Shown piece by piece: positions 1-8,621 of a DNA stretch of 64,000 bases. The translations under genes and the position numbers were made by a program. The DNA is from Vibrio sonorensis (GTDB lineage: Bacteria; Pseudomonadota; Gammaproteobacteria; Enterobacterales; Vibrionaceae). Location of the stretch: the NCBI RefSeq assembly GCF_001854765.1, contig NZ_LJJE01000022.1:1-64000 (forward strand), read 5' to 3'. Numbering within the stretch: position 1 is the stretch's first letter; each line of letters starts with the position of its first letter. The notes under the pieces were generated by a model. It did not search any database and was not told the DNA's origin. It saw only the letters and a program-made list of their open reading frames with translations.

Positions 1-380
1 AATCCCACATCATAATTTAGCCCTTCAGAAGTAAAGGTAGCAGTTGTCGGGTTGCCACCTGAATTGAGCGTCATTCCTGTCGAGTTGTAAAAGATACCAG
101 AGGTTTCAATAGTGTTGTTTCCAACGGTAATAGTTTTAGCTCGAAAGACAGAACTAGAATTGTTGTCCAATACGATCAAACCACTTGTGGATATTTCGGT
201 GTCTACTAACGCAACAACAAAGTCTGCTTCGTTGATGTAGATACCATCTTTTGGGCTGTTCGTTGTTGCTTGACTTTGAGGGGAAGAGTTCTGACCCGAC
301 TCCTCTTCACCTCCTCCACCACCACATCCACTAAGTAATAAAGTTAAAAATACTGGGCCCAATAAAAAAACACGATACAT
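1..380 (-). CDS. Putative lipoprotein, 3' end beyond window
   Basis: The reading frame opens at the ATG at 378-380 on the minus strand, behind a good AGGAG ribosome site, and runs off the left edge, so the C-terminus is missing. The N-terminus is a lipoprotein signal: a hydrophobic stretch, then lipobox LLSGC, then a run of glycines and acidic residues. It is clearly paralogous to the lipoprotein at 2733-3488: both have a low-complexity linker, then 'GIY', a 'VALVD' segment, 'KTITVG-NTIETSGI' and 'SGGNPT-ATFT-GL-YDVG' in the same order. No function is known to me. It is probably anchored in the outer membrane by the acylated cysteine. Confidence 0.8.
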   Translation of the reverse strand, partial: MYRVFLLGPVFLTLLLSGCGGGGGEEESGQNSSPQSQATTNSPKDGIYINEADFVVALVDTEISTSGLIVLDNNSSSVFRAKTITVGNNTIETSGIFYNSTGMTLNSGGNPTTATFTSEGLNYDVG

Positions 381-766
381 AAAAACTCCTTTTGTAGTTG
401 CAGCATGCTATGAGAGAATTTTTTATTTTTGTAAATCTTATATAAAGGGCATAAAAAAATAGTCTTTAGGAACAATGCTACAAATGGAAATTGAATATCC
501 AAAATTTTAAATTAAATCTAATAATAAAAATAAACATTATTAGAAATAGTATCTTAGAGAAGAGTAATAAAGGCTGATTAATTGATAGTTTCGACATTGA
601 TGGGAGGTCGGATTTATTATTAAAAATAACGAGAGGTAAAATTTCTTACACCAATTGATATTCGTTTGATTTTACAGATTAATTACTTTATAAAATGGTT
701 TTAAATTTTTTCCAAATATAATATTATTACTCGTTTTTTGGTTTGTAGTTTGTTAAGTGGATTTGT
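381..766. other. AT-rich intergenic region
   Basis: These 386 bases lie between two divergent genes, the lipoprotein on the minus strand and the DUF3466 gene on the plus strand. The sequence is very AT-rich with several A and T tracts. It must hold both promoters, but I see no single convincing -35/-10 pair, no hairpin terminator and no coding potential. Confidence 0.5.
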
Positions 767-2669
767 ATGAAAATAAAGTATGGCGTGTTTTATTTGTCTT
801 GTTTTTTGATATTAATGGTGACGCGTCCTGTTAATGCCGCCATCTATCAGATAGAGGTAATGAGTGAGCGTGACAATGAGAACTACGCTAGTGCAGTGGC
901 AGAGTTAACCACCGTTACGGATTGTTTTAAGGAGGACTGTTCCGCAATAGAACCAATTTTTGCTTCTTATGGGCGAATTGGGGAGGGAGCAAGTTGGCTA
1001 TCAAACGAATTCCCATTTTTAGATGACAGTCGATTTAAGTTATATGGCCATACAACAAATAGCGAACAATATTTATCTTACTGTCAATTGAATTTGAAAT
1101 ATTCCAACTGTCAAGAGTGGGCAGACAATCGTTATCTAGGGACTCAAGGTTCTGGTGGCGCGAATAGGTTTGTTAATTCTTACACTTGGCATTCAAATTT
1201 TAATGTTAGTACTAATAACAATAAGGCTTCCGCGACTAATGGAGTATCTATTATAAGTGAAGTCTCAGGCAATATTTCTGGGACTAATGAAGTGTTAATT
1301 AATAAAGTAAAAAACGAATTAATTGGTAGTTCTAGTAGCGGTTACATGCATACGGGAATGAATAATTACGCTAGACAGTACATGAGTCGAGGTTTCTATG
1401 GGACCTATGCACTAGAGCCAATTGTTACTGCTCAACCGCTAGATACTATGGGCGTTACACGAGCATATGATGCATTTGAATATAACGGGAAGACATATGT
1501 AGTTGGCTCATCGGCATTTTCGATTTACGGCAACAAATATGATTGCGACACTGTTTCCGACCCTCATACCAAGCCACAGTGTCAGAACTTAACGTTTAAT
1601 AATCAAGCTGTAGTCTGGGACGTAACAAATATTGGGGCAGTTACTGTATCAAAAGTAACCAATGCTACAACAGGGCACAGTCGAGCCAAGCAAGTGTTAG
1701 GGCGGCGACGTTGGATTCATCCAATATGGATAGCCCAGTGTTAGCTGGTTATTACAGTCGCGTTGATTCAACCAACTTACATCAAGAAGCTGCGGTATTT
1801 ATGCCCACGTTTGATCTTGGGGGAGAAATAAATGGTTGGTCCGTTCAAGCGATTGAAGGCACTCAGCTTAATACAAACGGATACTTATACACTCACTCAA
1901 TTGCAACGGATATTAATCGCCATCTTATTGTCGTCGGAAGCAGCAAACGAGGAAATTACGATGGACAGTTGGCCGATGCTGATGTGACTTCACAAAGTGG
2001 TTCACTAAACAATCGACTGTGGGTGGCGAATGCGTCACAACTTCCGATTACCGCGTCGTATTTATCCGAGGGGATTTTCTTCGATGGAGCTGGTGGGAAA
2101 ATACACGCCATAAACGATTTCAACGAGATTGTCGGTAATATTGACTTTAATGATAAACCGGAAATAAATGGAACAGAACGTTTAAAAAGAGGGTTCATTT
2201 ACCCACATGACGCTACGGGAATTATTGGTGCCCGAAGTGATATTTTTAAAAATCAAGCATGGTGGTTAGATGATCTGACTAACGACGGAACACTTGCTGG
2301 ACATCATAATAAGTTTCGTATCATCGACGCCAACGATATAAACAATGCGGGAATTATTGCGGCGACGGCCTGATGTGTCCGGATGGATACAAAAGTATTG
2401 AGCACAACGCAACGTGTGAAAGCGAAACTAAAATCGTGTCCGTAAAACTGATACCTATTAATGGAGCGTCTTCAGATGATATTCGCCTTAGAACCAAGAA
2501 AGTAGAGCCAGAAGCACCAGAAGTAAAACCTATTGAGGAAAATACCCCTCAACCCAATCCAGCACCAAGCGATAGTATAATCAAAAATACGTCGTCGGGA
2601 AGTTTTGGTTATTTGGGCTTGATCCTATGCGTATTTATTGGTGTGTGGCGACGTGCTGTAAGGCATTGA
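767..2669 (+). CDS. DUF3466 family surface protein with GlyGly-CTERM-like tail (two frameshifts)
   Basis: Three consecutive frames join into one protein of about 634 residues. The first (767-1744) has a signal peptide ending near 'VNAAIYQIEV'. The second covers about 1711-2372. The third (2373-2669) ends in a glycine/serine-rich patch, one hydrophobic segment and a basic RR tail, the pattern of a GlyGly-CTERM sorting signal cut by rhombosortase. The family is recognised from the repeated DUF3466-style text such as 'AFEYNGKTYVVGSS', 'INDFNEIVGN', 'NNAGIIAATA' and 'VKLIPINGAS'. Adding one G to the GGG at about 1700-1702 and one C to the CC at about 2368-2369 restores one continuous frame, so sequencing deletions are likelier than a decayed gene. 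Role unknown; probably an exported, surface-processed protein. Confidence 0.75.
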
Positions 2670-2686
2670 GTTTTAAAAGTAGAACC

Positions 2687-2718
2687 AAAAACCGCTCGGA
2701 ATAAGCGAGCGGTTTTTG
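2687..2718. terminator. Bidirectional rho-independent terminator
   Basis: An 8-bp stem (ACCGCTCG, 2691-2698, and CGAGCGGT, 2706-2713) is flanked by A and T runs on both sides. It can serve the DUF3466 gene on the plus strand and the convergent lipoprotein gene on the minus strand. Confidence 0.85.
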
Positions 2719-2732
2719 TGTTGGTTAAAAAT

Positions 2733-3488
2733 TTATTTTTTAATGACGGTCCAGCCACTCAAAGTCGCATTGTAGGCAACAGCAAAAATATAGTCTGCAG
2801 ATTGGTGTTTGACAGTGAACAATTTTAACGTGAAATTGTTACCATTATCAGATGTGATAGGACAACCCGTTCCAGTAACTGAAGTAGCGGAATAGTAATA
2901 GTCTTTCGTTCTGCTAATTACTGCATTGTCAAAGGTGCAACCGTTGCTCAGGGTTAATGTGATATTACCTGCACTGTCGATCTGGATTTGATCACCTCCG
3001 CTGGTGCCACCTGTAAATGTTCCTACAAGCTCATTCATAGCAATACTCGCCCCCGCTTTTTTAAGGCCTGTATATGAGCTTGCATCAAAAGAGGCTAACG
3101 AGCCAACATCATATTCAAGGCCTTGTGCCGTGAAAGTTGCTTTTGTTGGATTGCCACCAGACCTTATAGTTAGGCGGCCAGCGTTGAAGTATATGCCTGA
3201 GGTTTCAATAGTATTACTTCCAACAGTAATTGTTTTACCGTGAAACAGAGACTCTTTGGGGTAGTCTATGACGAAAAGACCATTGTTAGCTGCGTCTTTA
3301 TCCACTAAAGCTACCGCAAATCTGTCAGAGTTATAGTAGATGCCGTTTTGAGGGGATGTCGGCTCGGTATTACTTTGCGTTTGTACGTTTTGATTAGAGG
3401 TTGTGTTATCACCGCCTCCACTTCCGCCTCCACATGCACTTAGTGCAACCGCTAAAACTACTGCACCAACAAAACGTGAGTGGTTCAT
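2733..3488 (-). CDS. Putative lipoprotein, paralogue of the gene at 1-380
   Basis: This 251-residue protein begins with a lipoprotein signal (AVALSACGGG; the acylated cysteine is near residue 19) followed by a glycine/serine/asparagine/threonine-rich linker to about residue 50. The rest is a predicted soluble, beta-rich domain with repeated 'GNITLTLSNGC' and 'FTLKLFTV' type strands and two cysteines about 25 residues apart (in SNGCTF and GTGCPI) that could pair. It shares an ordered set of motifs with the truncated gene at 1-380. An ATG start follows an AAGGAGT ribosome site. No family name or function can be given with confidence. Its position next to a GlyGly-CTERM surface protein suggests a cell-envelope role. 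Confidence 0.8.
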   Translation of the reverse strand: MNHSRFVGAVVLAVALSACGGGSGGGDNTTSNQNVQTQSNTEPTSPQNGIYYNSDRFAVALVDKDAANNGLFVIDYPKESLFHGKTITVGSNTIETSGIYFNAGRLTIRSGGNPTKATFTAQGLEYDVGSLASFDASSYTGLKKAGASIAMNELVGTFTGGTSGGDQIQIDSAGNITLTLSNGCTFDNAVISRTKDYYYSATSVTGTGCPITSDNGNNFTLKLFTVKHQSADYIFAVAYNATLSGWTVIKK

Positions 3489-4019
3489 AAATACTCCTTG
3501 GGTAATTGATTATCATCCTAATTAAAAATATATTTTAAGATAACGACTTTAGTAGTCCTTATCTAATTTTTGGTCTTGAATTTATGACTGATTCTTTATA
3601 AGAATTTGGATTTTAATTATTGTTTATTTAACGTGTTTGAAACATTGCTTATTAACAATTTTAATTTTTATATAATTGAAAAATCTGAATGAAAATGTTT
3701 GATTTTTTATGTTGTCCAGTATCTTTTTGAATATTATTCCATTCGTATCAATAATGATATTTATTTTCATGTGTTGATGTAACACTTTTTGACCGTAATA
3801 TTGACTCAACAGTGATTAGCGGGTTAATTGATAATATTGCATAATAATTGTTTAACTATTAGGGATTAAAGTCTCACGTCGTGTTCTGTTTCAATTAAAA
3901 CTAGTACCACTTAAAGGCTCTGGGGGAATATCTTCCGTATTTTGAGACTGTTAATAGGCATAGGATAATGAAGGTAGGCAGTGTCTTTCTCGACTTTAAA
4001 GAATCACCCTTTATCAATC
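3489..4019. other. AT-rich intergenic region
   Basis: This gap precedes the methyltransferase gene. The left 350 bases are strongly AT-rich with no credible coding frame; a 61-codon minus-strand frame here is low-complexity AT translation and was not accepted. The right end carries a half-site (TCGACTTTAA, 3990-3999) that recurs in the promoter palindrome at 4031-4040. Confidence 0.5.
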
Positions 4020-4050
4020 TTGACCTAAAGTCGACTTTAAGTTGTAGCAT
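4020..4050 (+). promoter_or_regulatory. MerR-type promoter with palindromic operator in a 19-bp spacer
   Basis: TTGACC (4020-4025) and TAGCAT (4045-4050) are separated by exactly 19 bases, longer than the usual 17. The spacer is covered by the near-perfect palindrome CCTAAAGTCGACTTTAAG (4024-4041). Over-long spacers filled by a dyad are the hallmark of promoters activated by MerR-family regulators such as SoxR or CueR. The site is 41 bases upstream of the methyltransferase start. No MerR gene is in the window. Confidence 0.6.
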
Positions 4051-4091
4051 CCCAATTATTCAGATTTTGTTTTACTTGATAGGAATAAAGT

Positions 4092-4691
4092 ATGTGGGAT
4101 GAAGTGTACCGCTCGACTGACTATGTTTATGGCGTGGAGCCCAATGACTTTCTTAGAAAACACGCCAATCATCTTCCCAAAGGGAAAATCTTAAGTTTGG
4201 CAGAGGGGGAAGGGCGCAACGCTGTTTATCTTGCCAAACTCGGTTACGAGGTTACCGCGGTCGATTGCTCTATGGTCGGTCTAGAAAAAGCTCGGTTGCT
4301 TGCCAAACACAACGGCGTAGACATCAATTTTATTCATTCAGATTTGGTCGATTTTGACATTGGCTGGAACCAATGGGATGGCATTGTCTCTATCTTTTGT
4401 CCTTTGAGTTCAGAGCAGCGCGCGTCGGTGTTGAGAAGAGTAGAGTTAGGTTTAAAGGTTGGTGGCGTTTTTCTCACAGAGTCCTATACGCCCGAACAAA
4501 TTAAGTATGGTACGGGAGGAGGGAATAATCCCGATACTATGCAAACGAGAGAAACATTGACAGAAGAGTTGAAAATGCTGAGTTTTATTCTCTTAACAGA
4601 GTGTGAGAGAGAAGTGATAGAGGGCACTTACCACACTGGATTGGCATCAGTGGTTCAGGGGATAGGTAGAAAGCAATTTTGCCCGCTTTAG
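4092..4691 (+). CDS. Class I SAM-dependent methyltransferase (TehB/thiopurine-type)
   Basis: This 199-residue cytosolic protein has the compact class I methyltransferase fold: an N-terminal 'W-xx-Y' cap (MWDEVYRSTDYVYGVEPNDFL), motif I variant LSLAEGEGRNAVYLA near residues 34-48 where SAM binds, the acidic ribose-binding 'VTAVDCS' near 55-61, and 'GIVSIFCPLS' near 97-106. Relatives of this size methylate small toxic or xenobiotic thiols, tellurite or similar compounds. The substrate cannot be read from sequence. The gene stands alone with its own terminator downstream. Its start is the ATG after 'AGGAATAAAGT'. The MerR-type promoter upstream suggests induction by a metal, oxidant or small molecule, which fits a detoxification role. 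That role is inference. Confidence 0.75.
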   Translation: MWDEVYRSTDYVYGVEPNDFLRKHANHLPKGKILSLAEGEGRNAVYLAKLGYEVTAVDCSMVGLEKARLLAKHNGVDINFIHSDLVDFDIGWNQWDGIVSIFCPLSSEQRASVLRRVELGLKVGGVFLTESYTPEQIKYGTGGGNNPDTMQTRETLTEELKMLSFILLTECEREVIEGTYHTGLASVVQGIGRKQFCPL

Positions 4692-4730
4692 CATAACTGT
4701 AACAACGATTCGTAAATGAAACCGGTAAGC

Positions 4731-4755
4731 AAAACCGCTCTAATGAGCGGTTTTT
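4731..4755. terminator. Rho-independent terminator
   Basis: The hairpin AAAACCGCTC (4731-4740), loop TAAT, GAGCGGTTTT(T) (4745-4755) ends the methyltransferase transcript. Its A-tract makes it usable from the opposite strand for the convergent MFS gene as well. Confidence 0.85.
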
Positions 4756-4831
4756 GAGACTTTAATAGGCTTAAGTGGCCAAATGCTGATTCACAAGAGG
4801 TCGTATGTCTTAGACTGCTTCACTCAAGATT

Positions 4832-6013
4832 TTAGTACGTAGTCGCGTATCTTTGATTACGCTTTTCCAGCCATCCGCTAATTCTGGTTAAGAGTAGTGC
4901 GAATAAGACGACAAATGCGCCGACCCATGGGGTCTGCATCAATCCAGAGTGTTCAACGATCAAACCGCCAGTCCAAGAGCCAAATGCAATACCCACATTA
5001 AAGGCGGCTATGTTAAGGCCCGATGCCACATCAACCGCGTTAGGGGTATATTTTTCGGCTAGCTTGACCACATAAACCTGTAGCGCCGGGACATTGCCGA
5101 AGGCAAAGGCTCCCCATATGAGGACGGTCGCAATAGTAGCAACTGGGTTAAATGCAGTAACAGTAAACATCAATAAAACTGCAATCAGGCCAGTAAATAT
5201 TAGGGTCAAAGATTTAATCGGTCCCATAGAATCGGCCATCTTACCGCCCCATAAGTTGCCAAATGCAACAGATACGCCATAAACCAACATAATCAAGCTT
5301 ATGGCATTGGCACCAAACCCAGAGACCGATTCCAATATAGGTGCTAAAAATGTAAAAGCAGTAAATGTTCCCCCGTACCCCAAGGCGGTAATTGCGTACA
5401 CCAAGAGTAAGCGTGGGTGTGTGAGCACCTTGAGTTGTGATGACAGTTTACTTGCTGGTGGTTGCTTTAAATTACTAGGAACAAGAAAGGCGCTTCCTAT
5501 CAAAGCGAGTATGCCCAATACGGAAACCACTAAAAAGGTGGTTTGCCAGCCAAATGTTTGTCCTATCCATGTGCCGAGAGGTACACCCGTAACGAGGGCA
5601 ACCGTTAGGCCAGTAAACATGATAGCAATGGCGCTGGCAGACTTTTCTTTGCTAACTAAACTGGTCGCAATGGTTGAGCCTATAGAGAAAAATACACCGT
5701 GAGCTAAGCCAGTTAGCACTCGTGCAATAATGAGAGTGTTGTAGTTTGGTGCCTGCCATGCCAGAAGATTTCCCAGCACAAACAAGATCATAACCGAGAG
5801 TAAAACGTGTTTTCGTTTCCACTTGCTTGTTACTGCTGTTAAAACGGGAGCGCCAACGGCGACCCCCAAAGCGTATAGACTCACTAATAGTCCAGCAGAG
5901 GGTAGGGAAACGTTTAAGTCGCTGGCCATGGTGGGAATTAATCCAACAATGACAAACTCGGTGGTTCCAATCGCAAAGGCGCTTAGAGTTAGCGCGAATA
6001 GGGCTATAGGCAT
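4832..6013 (-). CDS. MFS transporter, YdhP/AraJ-like efflux (DHA1) family
   Basis: This 393-residue inner-membrane protein has about 12 transmembrane segments. The opening 'ALTLSAFAIGTTEFVIVGLIP' and the following 'SAGLLVSLYALGVAVGAPVL' are typical of the AraJ/YdhP/PbuE branch of drug:proton antiporters. 'LTGLAHGVFFSIG' in TM4 and 'VTGVPLGTWIGQTFGWQTTF' in TM5 match motif C of the exporters. It probably expels a small organic compound, but the substrate is unknown. It is divergent from a LysR-type regulator at 6179, a usual arrangement in which the regulator controls the pump. The ATG is followed directly by 'PIALFALTL', leaving little room for another start. Confidence 0.85.
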   Translation of the reverse strand: MPIALFALTLSAFAIGTTEFVIVGLIPTMASDLNVSLPSAGLLVSLYALGVAVGAPVLTAVTSKWKRKHVLLSVMILFVLGNLLAWQAPNYNTLIIARVLTGLAHGVFFSIGSTIATSLVSKEKSASAIAIMFTGLTVALVTGVPLGTWIGQTFGWQTTFLVVSVLGILALIGSAFLVPSNLKQPPASKLSSQLKVLTHPRLLLVYAITALGYGGTFTAFTFLAPILESVSGFGANAISLIMLVYGVSVAFGNLWGGKMADSMGPIKSLTLIFTGLIAVLLMFTVTAFNPVATIATVLIWGAFAFGNVPALQVYVVKLAEKYTPNAVDVASGLNIAAFNVGIAFGSWTGGLIVEHSGLMQTPWVGAFVVLFALLLTRISGWLEKRNQRYATTY

Positions 6014-6101
6014 AGCAATTTCTCTTTTAATTAATCCATATTTTCAGCAAGCCGCATAAGGGTATAGGCTTGCGTTGCGAATATTATTGGTGAGCTGTTT
6101 G

Positions 6102-6126
6102 TTGTGATAAATAGTGTTTATTACAA
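6102..6126. promoter_or_regulatory. Inverted repeat, likely LysR-type operator
   Basis: The arms TTGTGATAAA (6102-6111) and TTTATTACAA (6117-6126) form a dyad with one mismatch around 5 bases, in the gap between the divergent MFS and LysR genes. It contains the T-N11-A layout that LysR regulators bind. Its role in controlling both genes is inferred. Confidence 0.5.
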
Positions 6127-6178
6127 ATTACTTTTGTTATAAATGTGGGTAATCGGATGGGGTTGGGGGAGAGAATAA

Positions 6179-7063
6179 ATGCTAACGCGTTCGGATGAAC
6201 TCGAAATCCTACTAGCGGTGGTTGACAGTGGCGGGTTCTCTGCTGCGGCTGAGAGCATGGGTATTCAAGTTGCCAGAGTGTCACGAGCAGTAAATAAAGT
6301 TGAATCGCAATTAGGAGCAACACTGCTAAATCGAACGACCAGACGAGTCGAAGTTACCGAAGAAGGTCGCCAATTTGTTGAGGCAGTAAGGATGGGTTTG
6401 AGTCAGCTTCAAAAAGCGGAAGAGGATATTATTACTAAAGATCAATTACCTAAAGGTCGCCTTCGAGTAGACGCGGCTAGCCCATTTGTTTTGCATCAGT
6501 TGGTGAAACTCGTTCAGCCTTTTAAAAAAGCCTATCCCGATATTCAACTGGATATAACGTCTAACGAAGGCTTTGTAGATCTATTGGAAAAACGAACGGA
6601 TATTGCAATTAGAATTGGTCAATCTCCAGACTCCACATTGCACGCAAGGCCTCTAGGAAGTAGCCCATTGCATATTGTTGCGTCGCCGAGTTACATCAGT
6701 AAAAGAGGCGTACCCAAGGTGGTTTCAGATTTAAAAAGTCACAGTTTGATTGGTTTTTCTGGAGCGAAGGCACTTAACCAATGGCCATTAAAAGGGTTCG
6801 AAATGGGCGAACCTGAGATTATTTCAAGCAGTGGCGAAACCGTGCGTCAGCTTGTTTTGGCTGGAAATGGAATTGCGTGCCTATCGGGATTTATGGTGAA
6901 AAATGATTTAAAAAACGGACAATTAGTAAGTCTACTTGAGAAAGATAAAGTGACCAATACAAGTCGAGAGCAGGTGAGCGCGGTGTATTATAAATCTTCT
7001 TCTGTTTCTAAGAGAATTTCGGCTTTTATTGACTTTATTCAACCGAGATTAATATTGAAATAA
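6179..7063 (+). CDS. LysR-family transcriptional regulator
   Basis: This 294-residue regulator has an N-terminal winged helix-turn-helix (residues 1-60: 'ILLAVVDSGGFSAAAESMGIQVARVSRAVNKVESQLGATLL', split here only by reading) followed by the 'NRTTRRVEVTEEGRQF' signature. Residues 90-290 form the two-lobed periplasmic-binding-like effector domain, in the CrgA/DsdC-like group typical of regulators beside MFS pumps. It is transcribed away from the YdhP-like transporter and probably regulates it and itself through the dyad between them. The ATG overlaps no upstream gene and follows GGGGGAGAG. Confidence 0.88.
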   Translation: MLTRSDELEILLAVVDSGGFSAAAESMGIQVARVSRAVNKVESQLGATLLNRTTRRVEVTEEGRQFVEAVRMGLSQLQKAEEDIITKDQLPKGRLRVDAASPFVLHQLVKLVQPFKKAYPDIQLDITSNEGFVDLLEKRTDIAIRIGQSPDSTLHARPLGSSPLHIVASPSYISKRGVPKVVSDLKSHSLIGFSGAKALNQWPLKGFEMGEPEIISSSGETVRQLVLAGNGIACLSGFMVKNDLKNGQLVSLLEKDKVTNTSREQVSAVYYKSSSVSKRISAFIDFIQPRLILK

Positions 7064-7305
7064 AGAGAGAATTTAGGGCTTGCGAGACGAACATATTGGG
7101 TATAAAAAGCCCCTTTGTTTACTGCATCTGGGCAAATCAAAAAAAAGTTATGCCGTTCTTTTAAAGAGCGCTGGTCGTTATTGTTTATTTGCTCCGAAGC
7201 ACTTCGCAACAGATAACGGATTGTCGCTTTCTTAGGTTGAATAACCAGCTCGGTGTTCGGAGCACCTATCATACTCCTTAATTGCCTAAATATTGGTTGA
7301 GCTTT

Positions 7306-7333
7306 ACCGCACTCTTAGAGTGCGGTTTTTTTT
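7306..7333 (+). terminator. Rho-independent terminator after a 240-base gap
   Basis: The stem ACCGCACTC (7306-7314), loop TTA, GAGTGCGGT (7318-7326) is followed by eight Ts on the plus strand. It lies 240 bases past the LysR stop, so either LysR has a long 3' UTR or an unrecognised short transcript ends here. I see no supported gene between 7064 and 7305. A 77-codon minus-strand frame at 7039-7272 has a poorly spaced ribosome site and no recognisable family. Confidence 0.8.
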
Positions 7334-7399
7334 GAAATAGCATATTTTTTAGTAGGTTATACTTATTGCTCTTAATTTTTGATGGCTGGGTGAGTTAGT

Positions 7400-7519
7400 C
7401 TAAATAGGTCGTAAGTTTGCTTTGAAGTGCAATGACGATGGTTGCTTTATCGCAGCTGACGACCATTAATTTTCTCTAACTAATAAATGCTTTTGCGCTC
7501 CATAAGGGGCGCTTTTTTT
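7400..7519 (+). ncRNA. Candidate structured small RNA, unit 1
   Basis: No protein fits here, but the plus strand folds well. An outer helix GGTCGT (7407-7412) with ACGACC (7459-7464) encloses two small hairpins (TTGC/GCAA, and CGAT/ATCG closing at about 7452). A U-rich single-stranded tail follows, then a terminator, GCGCTCC-ATAA-GGGGCGC (7495-7512), whose stem includes one G-U pair, and seven Ts. Structured core plus tail plus intrinsic terminator is the usual small-RNA layout. The 5' end is a guess. Its tail and terminator resemble those of unit 2 downstream. Confidence 0.4.
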
Positions 7520-7639
7520 GTGTAGTTAGTCACTGAATTAGCAAGGTTTCGCTGCTTTTGGCGAGGCCACTAGGATAAGCATAAAATCAAAATATTAGCT
7601 TTAGTTGCCCTTACCTAAAACTATAGAGACAAGTAGTTT

Positions 7640-7754
7640 ATTAATTGTTCCAAGCGGGTGAGTGATTTTATTCGACGTGTTATCCACTCACTTGCTTGGA
7701 ACCATCGTATTTTAATTGACTTAATACCTTTGCGCTCTTTACGAGCGCTTTTTT
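7640..7754 (+). ncRNA. Candidate structured small RNA, unit 2 (18-bp hairpin)
   Basis: An 18-base left arm (7647-7664, starting GTTCCAAGCGGG) pairs completely with 7685-7702 around a 20-base loop. Two of the pairs are G-U, which work only in a plus-strand RNA and would be A-C mismatches in the other strand. A tail (CATCGTATTTTAATTG...) leads to a terminator GCGCTC-N5-GAGCGC with six Ts at 7732-7754. Unit 1 has a similar order: helix ending in ACCAT, a TTAATT motif, an ACTTAATA/ACTAATA motif, then TTTGCGCTC. An alternative is that this is the processed leader of the gene at 7881, although the terminator argues against it. Confidence 0.45.
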
Positions 7755-7880
7755 AAATCAAAAAAGGGTAAGTAGGCGTAAAAATTATATTTATAATTCA
7801 GCAATTTACTTCTATTTTACAATCTCTTTTATTGGTATGATTGCATATGTTTTTATGTTGGTTAAAACACTGTATTTATC

Positions 7881-8551
7881 ATGATTCGTCGAGTTGTTTT
7901 TGGATTAGTGCTCTGCAGTTTTTCAACAAAGAATTACGCTGTTGAATTATTGGTAGGCCCTGCCTTTGGGCATCGTACCCTTACTATCACGGAAGATAGT
8001 TCATCTATTGATGTTGCTGAGTTTCAATCAGGTGGCATCAGTATATCCCCATATGTTTCTTTGCGGACGGATCCGTTTTATTTAGGTCATGATTCCAATT
8101 GGGGGATTACTTTTTCGGCCGACTTTTTTGTATCAAGCTAGATAAGCAATCGAGTGATCACTCATTCGGTAATGGCTATCAGGTTGATGGTATGAACACT
8201 TCAATCCGAGGAAGATCATTTTATTTAACACCAATTCTTTATTACCAATTTGGTAAAGGCCACTCGCAAAGTTGGCAATATCGATTGGGAGCGGGATTAG
8301 GGTTGGGATATCAGAGCCACGAAGGTGAGTTTGTGATTACGAACACAGAACATTCCAGAGTGGGAGAAAGAGATAGGATCGATCACTCGGGATATGCGAT
8401 TACTGGTGGCGTATACTTTGAAGCAAGTTATGGCAATCACATTATTAGCTTAAACGGGGATCTAATTTCTGCGGATAAATCTGGCTCAAAATATCATTAC
8501 TTAGAAAACAACGTGTCTTTGAAATATCAATACAGAATACGACTCTTTTAA
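7881..8551 (+). CDS. Small outer-membrane beta-barrel-like protein (one frameshift)
   Basis: Two frames join into a protein of about 223 residues. It has a signal peptide (residues 1-20, ending 'KNYA') and alternating polar/hydrophobic strands typical of small barrels: 'VELLVGPAFGHRTLTI', 'SFYLTPILYYQFGK', 'QYRLGAGLGLGYQ', 'GYAITGGVYFEASYG' and 'NVSLKYQYRIRLF', with a terminal aromatic residue as the barrel assembly signal requires. The break lies at the T6 run at about 8125-8130; a seventh T restores the frame as 'SADFFCIKLDKQ'. No named family was recognised. The gene is monocistronic and ends at a strong terminator. Confidence 0.6.
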
Positions 8552-8585
8552 TGGGTCGCTGCCGATTGTAACAAGTGATAACCAT

Positions 8586-8609
8586 AAGCGCCGCGAATGC
8601 GGCGCTTTT
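8586..8609. terminator. Bidirectional terminator
   Basis: A 9-bp stem AAGCGCCGC (8586-8594), loop GAAT, GCGGCGCTT (8599-8607) is followed by Ts. It separates the barrel protein gene from the convergent membrane-protein gene ending at 8622. Confidence 0.85.
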
Positions 8610-8621
8610 GACTTAGGTCTC

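Noticed and set aside
3624..3809. 61-codon minus-strand frame in AT-rich DNA
   Set aside because: The translation is dominated by Ile, Lys, Asn and Phe, as chance reading of AT-rich DNA gives, and there is no ribosome site.
7039..7272. 77-codon minus-strand frame overlapping the end of the LysR gene
   Set aside because: The AAGGAG is only one base from the ATG, the protein matches no family I know, and composition looks non-coding. It cannot be excluded, but it is not supported.
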